NCBI GenBank assembly: GCA_016210805.1
Contig: JACQTL010000356.1
Coordinates: forward strand, 1-11,336
From: Actinomycetota bacterium
GTDB lineage: Bacteria; Actinomycetota; UBA4738; G016210805
Length of the DNA: 11,336 nt
Direction: 5' to 3'
Every line of letters begins with the position of its first letter. Positions within the stretch are counted from its first letter, which is position 1. The notes under the pieces were generated by a model. That model made no database searches. It saw nothing but the letters and a program-made list of their open reading frames with translations, and was not told the DNA's origin. This document shows, piece after piece, positions 5,832 through 11,336 of the stretch. The position numbers were made by a program, and so were the translations under genes.

Positions 5832-6992
5832 GTGGACCGACCCGAGATCCTCATGGCCCCCGGCCCCACCCCGGTGCCCCCCGAGGTCTTCCTGGCCCAG
5901 GGGAGCCCCCTCGTCTACCACCGGGGACCGGGGTACGGGGCCCTGCTCCGCGGGGTGACCGAGGACTTGAGGCGCCTGTTCCGGACGGAGGGCGACGTCC
6001 TGGTGTTCACGTCCTCCGGCACCGGGGGGCTCGAGTCCGCGGTGGCCAACCTCTTCTCGCCCGGCGACCGGGTGGTGGTCCCCGTGGCCGGCTACTTCGG
6101 GGAGCGGTTCGCCGGCATCGCCCGGGCCTATCGCCTCGACGTGCGGACGATCGACTACGAGTGGGGCCGCGAGGTCCGGGCCGAAGACGTGGCGGAGGCC
6201 GTCGCCGAGGCTCCCACGAAGGGCGTCCTCGTCCAGCACAGCGAGACCTCCACCGGGGTCGTCCACGACGTGGAGGCCATCGGCCGGGTCACGCGCGAGG
6301 CCGGGGTCCTGCTGGCCGTGGACGCCGTGTCCTCGCTGGGCGCCGTGCCCTTCGAGGCCGACGCCTGGGGGATCGACGTCGCGGTGAGCGGTTCACAGAA
6401 GGCCCTGTCGGCCACCCCGGGCCTCGCGTTCGTGGCCATCTCGGAGCGGGCCTGGGACGCCCACCGGGAGGCCACCTCGCCCCGGTTCTACTTCGACTGG
6501 AGCCTCTACAAGGAGTCCTACGACCTCCCGAACCCCGAGAACCCGTTCACGCCCGCCATCTCCCTGATGCAGGGGCTGGCCGCGGCCCTCCGCCTGTACT
6601 ACCAGGACGGGGTCGAGGCGGTGCTGGAGCGGCACCGTCTGCTCTCCTCGGCCGTCAAGGAGGGCATACGGGCCCTGGGCCTCGACCTGTTCGGCGAGGG
6701 GCTGGAGCGAGCCTGGGCGGTGACCTCGGTCCGGGCCCCCGACGGGATCGACGGGAACCAGCTCGTGGCCAGGGTCCGGGCCGACCACGGGATCATCCTG
6801 GCCCCCGGCCAGGGGCCCCTGAAGGGGAAGGTGTTCCGGATCGGGCACCTCGGCTACTACCAGCCCACCGACATCCTCCGGTGCCTGGCCGCCCTGGAGA
6901 TGACCCTCGCCGACATGGGGTTCCCGGTGAAGCGGGGCTCGGGCGTGGCCGCGGCCCAGGAGGTCCTGTCCGCCGGGGCCTCCCCGGGATAG
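5832..6992 (+). CDS. PLP-dependent class V aminotransferase, alanine-glyoxylate/serine-pyruvate type
   Basis: This 386-aa cytosolic enzyme transfers an amino group using pyridoxal phosphate. Family marks are the N-terminal MAPGPTPVPPEV (8-19), phosphate-binding SSGTGGLE (61-68), Asp164 in VDAVSSLG for the pyridine nitrogen, Schiff-base Lys190 in SGSQKAL, and Arg336 in FRIGHLG for the substrate carboxylate. The start is GTG 5832, with GAGGAG 10 bases upstream; the next in-frame ATG (5853) would remove the usual lead-in. serA follows after 29 bp, almost certainly in one operon. AGT-type enzymes next to serA, as in Thermotoga, are thought to act in serine metabolism in place of classical SerC. 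The likely role is therefore phosphoserine or serine:pyruvate/glyoxylate transamination, but the exact substrate is inference. No SerC-type phosphoserine signature was recognised. Confidence 0.9.
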   Translation: MDRPEILMAPGPTPVPPEVFLAQGSPLVYHRGPGYGALLRGVTEDLRRLFRTEGDVLVFTSSGTGGLESAVANLFSPGDRVVVPVAGYFGERFAGIARAYRLDVRTIDYEWGREVRAEDVAEAVAEAPTKGVLVQHSETSTGVVHDVEAIGRVTREAGVLLAVDAVSSLGAVPFEADAWGIDVAVSGSQKALSATPGLAFVAISERAWDAHREATSPRFYFDWSLYKESYDLPNPENPFTPAISLMQGLAAALRLYYQDGVEAVLERHRLLSSAVKEGIRALGLDLFGEGLERAWAVTSVRAPDGIDGNQLVARVRADHGIILAPGQGPLKGKVFRIGHLGYYQPTDILRCLAALEMTLADMGFPVKRGSGVAAAQEVLSAGASPG

Positions 6993-7021
6993 GCCGGGCC
7001 GGCCGGGCGGAGGAGGCCGCG

Positions 7022-8605
7022 ATGCGGGTCCTGGTCACGGAGCCCCTCTCGGAACGAGGGCTGGAGCTCCTCCGCAGGGACTTCCAGGTGGACGTCCGGC
7101 CGGAGCTCGCCGCGGCGGGGCTGGCCGAGGCCATCGCGCCCTACGACGCCCTCGTGGTCCGGTCGCAGACCAGGGTGGACGCCGAGGTGCTGGCCGCGGC
7201 GGAGAACCTCAAGGTCGTGGCCCGGGCCGGGATCGGCCTCGACAACGTCGACGTCGAGATGGCCACCCGGCGGGGGGTCATGGTGGTCAACGCCCCCCAG
7301 TCGAACATCGTCTCGGCCGCGGAGCACACGCTGGCCCTGCTCCTGGCCCAGGCCCGGAACATCCCGGCGGCCAGCGCCGCGCTGAAGGCCGGGCAGTGGT
7401 CGAGGGAGCGGTTCCAGGGGATCGAGCTCGCCGGGAAGACCCTCGGCCTGGTCGGGCTGGGGCGGGTGGGCTCGATGGTCGCCCAGCGGGCCGGGGCCCT
7501 GGGGATGCGGGTCATCGCGTTCGACCCGTACGTCTCCAAGGATCGGGCCAGGGAGATGGGCGTGGAGCTCATGCCCACCCTCGAGGCCCTCCTGGTCCAG
7601 TCCGACTTCGTCTCGATCCACCTCCCCCGGACGCCCGACACGGAGGGGCTGATAGGGGAGCGGGAGCTCGCCCTGGTGAAGGAGGGGGCCCGCCTGGTCA
7701 ACACGGCCCGGGGCGGGATCGTCGACGAGGACGCCCTGGCCAGGGCCCTGAAGGACGGCCGGCTGGGCGGGGCAGCGCTCGACGTGTTCGACGTGGAGCC
7801 GACCACCGACTCGCCGCTGTTCGGGCTCGACCAGGTGGTGGTCACCCCCCACCTGGGGGCCTCCACGGTCGAGGCGCAGGACAAGGCGGGCACGGCGATC
7901 GCCGAGATGGTGTCGCTCTCCCTCCGGGGGGAGTTCGTGCCCTACGCCGTGAACGTGTCGGCCGGGGCGGAGGTCTCCGAGGCCGTCCGGCCGTTCCTCC
8001 CGCTGGCCGAGCGCCTGGGAGCCATCCTCACCGGCCTCTCCGAGGGGGCCCTCCGCGGGGTGGAGTGCGAGTACCTCGGCCGGATCGCCGAGGCCGACAC
8101 CCGGGTCCTCACCCTGGCCGCGGTGAAGGGCGTCCTGTCGGGCATCGTCCACGAGCCCGTGTCCTTCGTGAACGCGCCGGTGATCGCCAGGGAGCGGGGG
8201 ATCGTGGTCTCCGAGACGACCTCGACGGTCTCCAGGGACTACGTGAACCTGGTGGCCCTCCGGGCCGAGACCGAGGCCGGCGAGGTGGCCGTGGCCGGGA
8301 CGCTGGTGGGCAAGCGCAACGCCGAGCGGCTCGTCCAGGTGTTCGACTTCGACATCGACATGGCCCCGGCCCGGCACATGGCCTTCTTCCTGTACGAGGA
8401 CCGTCCCGGCGTCGTCGGCAAGGTGGGGACCCTGCTCGGCGAGTGGCAGGTGAACATCGCCAGCATGGAGGTCGGCCGGAAGGCCGCCGGGGGGCTGGCC
8501 CTCATGGCCCTGACCCTGGACAGCGCGATCCCTCCGGAGATCCTGGACCGCATCGCCACCGACATCGGCGCCGAACGGGTCCGCTCGATCGTCATCCCCG
8601 GGTAG
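7022..8605 (+). CDS. serA: D-3-phosphoglycerate dehydrogenase, long form with ACT domain
   Basis: This enzyme oxidises 3-phosphoglycerate to 3-phosphohydroxypyruvate with NAD, the committed step of serine synthesis. The 527-aa length matches the long (type I) form of Mycobacterium and Bacillus. Domain order is split substrate domain (1-98 and 293-316), NAD domain (about 99-292) with GLGRVG (145-150) and Asp168 for the ribose, intervening ASB domain (about 317-450), and C-terminal ACT domain (about 452-527, FFLYEDRPGVVGKVG). The catalytic trio is Arg230 (NTARGG), Glu259 (VEP) and His277 (PHLGAST). The ACT and ASB domains imply feedback inhibition by serine, as in the family. ATG 7022 follows a GGAGGAGG ribosome site, 29 bp after the aminotransferase stop. 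The aminotransferase would act on its product if it serves as phosphoserine transaminase. Confidence 0.97.
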   Translation: MRVLVTEPLSERGLELLRRDFQVDVRPELAAAGLAEAIAPYDALVVRSQTRVDAEVLAAAENLKVVARAGIGLDNVDVEMATRRGVMVVNAPQSNIVSAAEHTLALLLAQARNIPAASAALKAGQWSRERFQGIELAGKTLGLVGLGRVGSMVAQRAGALGMRVIAFDPYVSKDRAREMGVELMPTLEALLVQSDFVSIHLPRTPDTEGLIGERELALVKEGARLVNTARGGIVDEDALARALKDGRLGGAALDVFDVEPTTDSPLFGLDQVVVTPHLGASTVEAQDKAGTAIAEMVSLSLRGEFVPYAVNVSAGAEVSEAVRPFLPLAERLGAILTGLSEGALRGVECEYLGRIAEADTRVLTLAAVKGVLSGIVHEPVSFVNAPVIARERGIVVSETTSTVSRDYVNLVALRAETEAGEVAVAGTLVGKRNAERLVQVFDFDIDMAPARHMAFFLYEDRPGVVGKVGTLLGEWQVNIASMEVGRKAAGGLALMALTLDSAIPPEILDRIATDIGAERVRSIVIPG

Positions 8606-8625
8606 GTCGACGGGGTAGGTCGAAG
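8600..8625 (+). repeat. 13-bp tandem duplication over the serA stop codon
   Basis: GGGTAGGTCGA occurs at 8600-8610 and again at 8613-8623, a period of 13 bases. The first copy contains the TAG stop of serA (8603-8605). The second TAG is out of frame with the first, so the copy does not give a back-up stop. It looks like a recent local duplication, or a protein-binding direct repeat in the ilvE upstream region. Confidence 0.6.
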
Positions 8626-8659
8626 GGCCGCAGCGGAGCGAGCCGTTCGGCGGTGTTCG

Positions 8660-8681
8660 GCCCCCGGGGGCGGGGTATGCT
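8660..8681 (+). promoter_or_regulatory. candidate ilvE promoter: 12-bp palindrome followed by -10 TATGCT
   Basis: TATGCT (8676-8681) is a fair -10 in the 124-bp serA-ilvE gap, predicting a start near 8688 and a leader of about 40 bases. A perfect palindrome, GCCCCCGGGGGC (8660-8671), occupies the spacer just upstream and could be an operator. No convincing -35 is seen. Read-through from serA is also possible. Confidence 0.4.
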
Positions 8682-8729
8682 GGTGGCGCTTCCCCCGGAA
8701 CGTGCCCAGCGGCGGAAGGAGGGTTTCCG

Positions 8730-9656
8730 GTGCCGATCGAGCCCGTGGCCAAGATCTGGATGGATGGGAAGCTCGTCGACTGGGCCGACGCCAGGGTCCA
8801 CGTCCTGACCCACGCGCTGCACTATGGCACCGGCGTCTTCGAGGGGATCCGCGCCTACGGGACCGGACGGGGCCCGGCCATCTTCCGGCTCGAGGACCAC
8901 ATCCGCAGGCTCTACCGCTCCGCGCAGATCTACCTGATGGAGATCCCGTACTCCCCGGACGAGATGATGGAGGCCTCGCTCGAGACGGTCCGGGTGAACG
9001 GCCTCAAGTCCTGCTACGTACGACCGCTGGTGTACCGGGGGGAGGGCGAGATGGGCCTCAACCCCTTCCCGGCGCCGATCGCCGTCTCGATCGCGGTATG
9101 GGCGTGGGGGCCCTACCTCGGCGAGGACGCCCTGGAGAACGGGGCCAGGGCCAAGATCTCCTCGTGGAAGCGGCTCGACCACAACATGCTTCCGCCGTTC
9201 GCCAAGGCCACCGGGCAGTACGCCAACTCGGCGCTGGCCAAGATGGAGGCCCTGAAGGCCGGCTACGACGAGGCCATCATGCTCAACCACCACGGCCACG
9301 TCACCGACGGGACCGGCGAGAACATCTTCATCGTGCAGGACGGCGCGCTCCTCACGCCGCCCCTGGCCGAGGGGTGCCTCCCGGGCATCACCCGGGACTC
9401 CGTGATGAAGATCGCCGGGGACCTGGGCTACGAGGTCCGCGAACGGACCCTGGCCCGGGCCGACCTGTACACCGCCGACGAGGCCTTCTTCACCGGGACG
9501 GCCGCTGAGGTGTGCCCGATCCGCGAGGTGGACGACCGGCCGGTGGGCTCCAACGGCCGGGGCCCGATCACCAAGGAGATACAGGCCACCTTCTTCGCCG
9601 CGGTCCGCGGCGAGATCGACCGCTACCAGGGCTGGCTGTCCCACGTGAACCCGTAG
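8730..9656 (+). CDS. ilvE: branched-chain amino acid aminotransferase (class IV PLP)
   Basis: This enzyme carries out the last, reversible step of valine, leucine and isoleucine synthesis, moving the amino group of glutamate to the 2-keto acids. The 308-aa length is typical of bacterial IlvE. Landmarks are THALHYGTGVFEGIRAY (27-43), LEDHIRRLYRSA (54-65), YVRPLVYRG (96-104), the PLP lysine Lys159 in PPFAKATGQYANS, GENIF (196-200) and TGTAAEV (255-261). The residue before GTGEN, normally Glu contacting the PLP ring nitrogen, is Asp193 here, a conservative but unusual change. GTG 8730 is favoured by an excellent AAGGAGG ribosome site (8716-8722) 7 bases upstream. An aminodeoxychorismate lyase or D-amino-acid aminotransferase is much less likely, given the VYRG and TGTAAEV motifs and the amino-acid neighbourhood. 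Confidence 0.94.
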   Translation: MPIEPVAKIWMDGKLVDWADARVHVLTHALHYGTGVFEGIRAYGTGRGPAIFRLEDHIRRLYRSAQIYLMEIPYSPDEMMEASLETVRVNGLKSCYVRPLVYRGEGEMGLNPFPAPIAVSIAVWAWGPYLGEDALENGARAKISSWKRLDHNMLPPFAKATGQYANSALAKMEALKAGYDEAIMLNHHGHVTDGTGENIFIVQDGALLTPPLAEGCLPGITRDSVMKIAGDLGYEVRERTLARADLYTADEAFFTGTAAEVCPIREVDDRPVGSNGRGPITKEIQATFFAAVRGEIDRYQGWLSHVNP

Positions 9657-9677
9657 CCGTCTCACCCGAGCTTCGGA

Positions 9678-9694
9678 CGCAGCTCCAGGCTGCG
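9678..9694. terminator. hairpin between convergent ilvE and pilin genes (weak candidate)
   Basis: CGCAGC (9678-9683) and GCTGCG (9689-9694) pair around a TCCAG loop, 21 bases after the ilvE stop. Placement between convergent genes suits a bidirectional terminator, but no T-run follows on either strand. The rest of 9657-9776 shows nothing recognisable. Confidence 0.25.
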
Positions 9695-9776
9695 GAGAGT
9701 GGAGAGGTCGCGCCGGTCAGCCCGCTTGCCCGGGTTCGTTCCTCAGGGGCTCCGGAAGCTGGGATGCCCTGCTGGC

Positions 9777-10256
9777 CTACCAGGAGGCGGCGGAGCACTC
9801 GGCCGGCTCGTCGACCTCCTCGTAGGACCCCCCCGCGCCGAACGTGAGTGAGGAGGCGGCCACCGACCGCGTGTTGTCCATCAGGCAGAAGTAGGTCCCC
9901 GAGGCGCTCCGGGCCACCAGCTGCACCGTGGTGTCCGACACCCCGACGATGGCCACGCTGCCCACCGAAGGGGGTCCGGCCGGCTCCCACGGGATCGAGG
10001 GCTCGAGCGACTCGGCCACGGCCGGGTCGAACGCCAGGAACGACTGGGCGCCCACCTCGTGCACGTGGGCGGTGACCACCGCGTCCCGGAGGTCGGACTG
10101 GGCCGCGGCGTCCTCGGCCCGCCGGGCCGCCCGGAGGTGCATGGGGATCCCCACGGCGACGAGGATCCCGACGACCAGGAGTACGACGGCGAGCTCGACC
10201 ATCGAGTAGCCGCCCTCGTCCCCGTCCAGGGGCACGGACCATGGTTGGTGGGACAT
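9777..10256 (-). CDS. type IV pilin-like protein with prepilin peptidase cleavage motif
   Basis: This 159-aa protein is exported and either assembled into a type IV pilus or serves as a pseudopilin. A 16-residue charged leader ends in Gly-Gly; cleavage is expected at GG|YSMVE, leaving Tyr17 as residue +1 and the essential Glu at +5 (Glu21). The hydrophobic assembly helix follows (17-39, ELAVVLLVVGILVAVGIP). The mature globular part has two cysteines, Cys124 and Cys154, which could form the C-terminal disulphide loop common in pilins. ATG 10256 is preceded by a GGAAGGGG-type ribosome site. No pilus assembly genes (pilB, C, D, M, N, O) are near, so it is an orphan in a block of amino-acid genes, convergent with ilvE and divergent from the FAH gene. 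Whether it is a major pilin or a minor or regulatory one cannot be told. Confidence 0.9.
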   Translation of the reverse strand: MSHQPWSVPLDGDEGGYSMVELAVVLLVVGILVAVGIPMHLRAARRAEDAAAQSDLRDAVVTAHVHEVGAQSFLAFDPAVAESLEPSIPWEPAGPPSVGSVAIVGVSDTTVQLVARSASGTYFCLMDNTRSVAASSLTFGAGGSYEEVDEPAECSAASW

Positions 10257-10334
10257 CGCCCCCCTTCCTCGACCGCCGGGGACCGTGGCTTGAGGGCCGA
10301 GGGGCGTCCGATCCGGGTGCCGTTCGGCTGGAGG

Positions 10335-10354
10335 CGCACCCCGTGCGGTAGCCT
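10335..10354 (+). promoter_or_regulatory. candidate FAH-gltX promoter: CGCAC-CCC-GTGCG and -10 TAGCCT
   Basis: TAGCCT (10349-10354) is a TAnnnT -10 lying only 9 bases before the ATG at 10364, with no ribosome site in between. Transcription would start at or within a few bases of the start codon, giving a leaderless or nearly leaderless mRNA, as is common in Actinobacteria. A 13-bp inverted repeat (10335-10347) abuts the -10 and may be an operator. Confidence 0.4.
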
Positions 10355-10363
10355 GCCCGGACG

Positions 10364-11125
10364 ATGAGGCTGGTCAGGTTCCGGTTCGGCGACCGCATCG
10401 CCACCGGCGTCCTCGACGGCGAGGGCATCCGGGTGCTCAGGGGGACGTTCTTCGAGGATCCCCTGCCCACGGGGGAGGAGGTCGCCGCGGCCGACGTCCG
10501 ACTGCTGGCCCCGGTGCTCCCCTCCAAGGTCGTGTGCGTGGGACGCAACTACGCCGACCACGCGGCCGAGATGGGGGAAGGGGTCCCCGCCGAGCCTCTC
10601 CTGTTCCTGAAGCCCTCAACCTCGGTGATCGGCCCGGGCGACCCCGTCCCGTACCCCGAGCTCACCTCCGAGCTCCACTACGAGGGCGAGCTGGCCGTGG
10701 TGATGGGCCGGCTGGCCCGGCGGGTGGGGAGCCCCGAGGAGGCCGCGAACGCGATCCTCGGCTTCACGTGCGGCAACGACCTCACCATGAGGGACCTCCA
10801 GCGGACCGACGGGCAGTGGACCAGGGCCAAGGGGTTCGACGGATCGTGCCCCCTGGGCCCCTGGATCGAGACCGACCTCGACGTCGGGGACGTCCCGATC
10901 GAGACCCGGGTGAACGGCGAGGTCCGCCAGTCGTCCCGGACGTCGCGGCTGGCCTTCGGCCCCGTGGCCCTGATCGCCTACGTGACCCGGTTCATGACGC
11001 TCCTCCCCGGGGACGTCATCATGACGGGCACCCCGGCGGGGGTCGGACCTCTGGTCGTCGGGGACGAGGTCGAGGTGGAGGTCGGAGGGCTGGGCGTGCT
11101 GTCCAATCGGGTGGTGGAAGGCTGA
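10364..11125 (+). CDS. fumarylacetoacetate hydrolase (FAH) family protein
   Basis: This 253-aa cytosolic metal-dependent enzyme of the FAH superfamily acts on 1,3-dicarbonyl or 2-oxo acids by hydrolysis, decarboxylation or isomerisation. A short N-terminal domain (1-about 50) precedes the mixed-beta catalytic domain. Features are VCVGRNYADHAAEM (57-70), metal ligands Glu107 and Glu109 in HYEGEL with Asp139 in GNDLTMRD, Lys156 in RAKGFD, and MTGTPAGVGP (220-229). It sits directly before gltX (2-bp gap), like Rv2993c in Mycobacterium tuberculosis and the neighbourhood of the oxaloacetate decarboxylase Cg1458 of Corynebacterium. Oxaloacetate decarboxylase or acylpyruvase activity is therefore a reasonable guess but unproven. 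The older label of hydroxyheptadienedioate isomerase is not supported, since no aromatic degradation genes are present. No ribosome site is visible; see the promoter entry at 10335-10354. Confidence 0.92.
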   Translation: MRLVRFRFGDRIATGVLDGEGIRVLRGTFFEDPLPTGEEVAAADVRLLAPVLPSKVVCVGRNYADHAAEMGEGVPAEPLLFLKPSTSVIGPGDPVPYPELTSELHYEGELAVVMGRLARRVGSPEEAANAILGFTCGNDLTMRDLQRTDGQWTRAKGFDGSCPLGPWIETDLDVGDVPIETRVNGEVRQSSRTSRLAFGPVALIAYVTRFMTLLPGDVIMTGTPAGVGPLVVGDEVEVEVGGLGVLSNRVVEG

Positions 11126-11127
11126 GC

Positions 11128-11336
11128 GTGGAGGTCCGGTGCCGGTTCGCGCCCGCCCCGAGCGGGAGCCTCCACGTCGGCGGGGCCCGCACCGCCCTGT
11201 TCAACTGGCTGTTCGCCCGGCACCATGGCGGCGCCTTCGTCCTCCGGGTCGAGGACACCGACGCCGACCGGGTCACCGAGGAGGCCATCCACAACCTGGC
11301 CGCCTCGCTCCGGTGGCTCGGCCTGGACTGGGACGA
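11128..11336 (+). CDS. gltX: glutamyl-tRNA synthetase, N-terminal part (runs off window end)
   Basis: This enzyme charges tRNA-Glu with glutamate. Only the first 69 residues, the start of the class I catalytic domain, are present. The HIGH-type motif reads LHVGGARTALFNWLFAR (15-31), followed by RVEDTD (40-45) and LRWLGLDWD (61-69), all typical of bacterial GltX. The normally conserved APSPTG is APAPSG here (8-13), with Ala10 in place of the Ser that contacts the glutamate amino group in family structures. GTG 11128 begins two bases after the FAH stop, with GGAAGG 6 bases upstream, so the two genes are co-transcribed. Whether it is discriminating (Glu only) or also charges tRNA-Gln cannot be seen from this fragment. 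Confidence 0.95.
   Translation, partial: MEVRCRFAPAPSGSLHVGGARTALFNWLFARHHGGAFVLRVEDTDADRVTEEAIHNLAASLRWLGLDWD

Noticed and set aside
2655..6266. Very long open frame on the minus strand continuing upstream of ATPase A (1526 residues in all)
   Set aside because: The upstream part is Pro/Arg/Gly-rich with no domain and lies antiparallel to the aminotransferase and out of frame with the permease. It is a GC-rich shadow; only 1686-2654 is real.
4076..7021. Plus-strand open frame running into serA from 4076
   Set aside because: It is antisense to the permease and out of frame with the aminotransferase, with Gly/Pro/Arg/Asp-rich composition. serA starts at the ATG at 7022 behind its own ribosome site.
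6857..8752. Long minus-strand frames opposite serA
   Set aside because: They are His/Gly/Asp/Pro-rich with no recognisable domain and are fully antisense to a well-supported serA.
9568..10548. Alternative long minus-strand frame overlapping the pilin gene in another register
   Set aside because: Its translation is low-complexity Arg/Gly and it overlaps coding sequence on both sides. The 159-aa prepilin in the other frame is clear.
1..11336. CRISPR arrays, tRNA or rRNA genes, insertion sequences, phage or integrase genes
   Set aside because: No regularly spaced repeats, cloverleaf-like sequence, transposase motifs or terminal inverted repeats were found on reading both strands; almost every base is accounted for by coding sequence.

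Overview
The window is a very GC-rich, densely coded stretch of bacterial chromosome. It has ten protein genes, two of them cut by the window edges, and no gap longer than about 125 bp. The organism is most likely an actinobacterium (Actinomycetota), probably an uncultured or deep-branching one. This is inferred from the strong G/C bias at third codon positions, frequent GTG starts, and the order serA - ilvE - FAH-family hydrolase - gltX. That order recalls the amino-acid block around gltX in Mycobacterium, Corynebacterium and Streptomyces. I see no tRNA, rRNA, CRISPR array, insertion sequence or integrase.

Left half (1-5707, all minus strand, read right to left). A three-gene ABC transporter operon runs permease (1018 aa, two FtsX/ABC3 halves) - ATPase A (322 aa, with an unusual C-terminal extension) - ATPase B (253 aa). 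The genes are joined by overlapping GTGA and TGATG stop/start junctions. Next come a short gap with an inverted repeat and a possible promoter, a small one-segment membrane protein, and the 5' part of a gene for a haem-oxygenase-fold diiron protein. That last protein closely resembles chlamydial CADD, the self-sacrificing p-aminobenzoate (pABA) synthase. It keeps the six metal ligands and the Tyr and Lys reported as essential, which makes it the most interesting gene here.

Middle (5708-9656, plus strand). A 124-bp divergent control region carries two overlapping, oppositely oriented -10 elements and two perfect GC-rich inverted repeats. It separates the transporter operon from a PLP class V aminotransferase (AGT type) followed after 29 bp by serA. 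These two probably supply steps of serine synthesis. A separate promoter region then precedes ilvE, the branched-chain aminotransferase. This IlvE has Asp where the family normally has the Glu that contacts the PLP ring nitrogen.

Right end (9657-11336). A lone type IV prepilin-like gene lies on the minus strand, convergent with ilvE and divergent from a FAH-family hydrolase. The hydrolase may be transcribed with little or no leader. gltX (glutamyl-tRNA synthetase) starts two bases after it and runs off the end. Most of the right half is amino-acid metabolism. The transporter, the small membrane protein, the CADD-like gene and the pilin are the accessory content.
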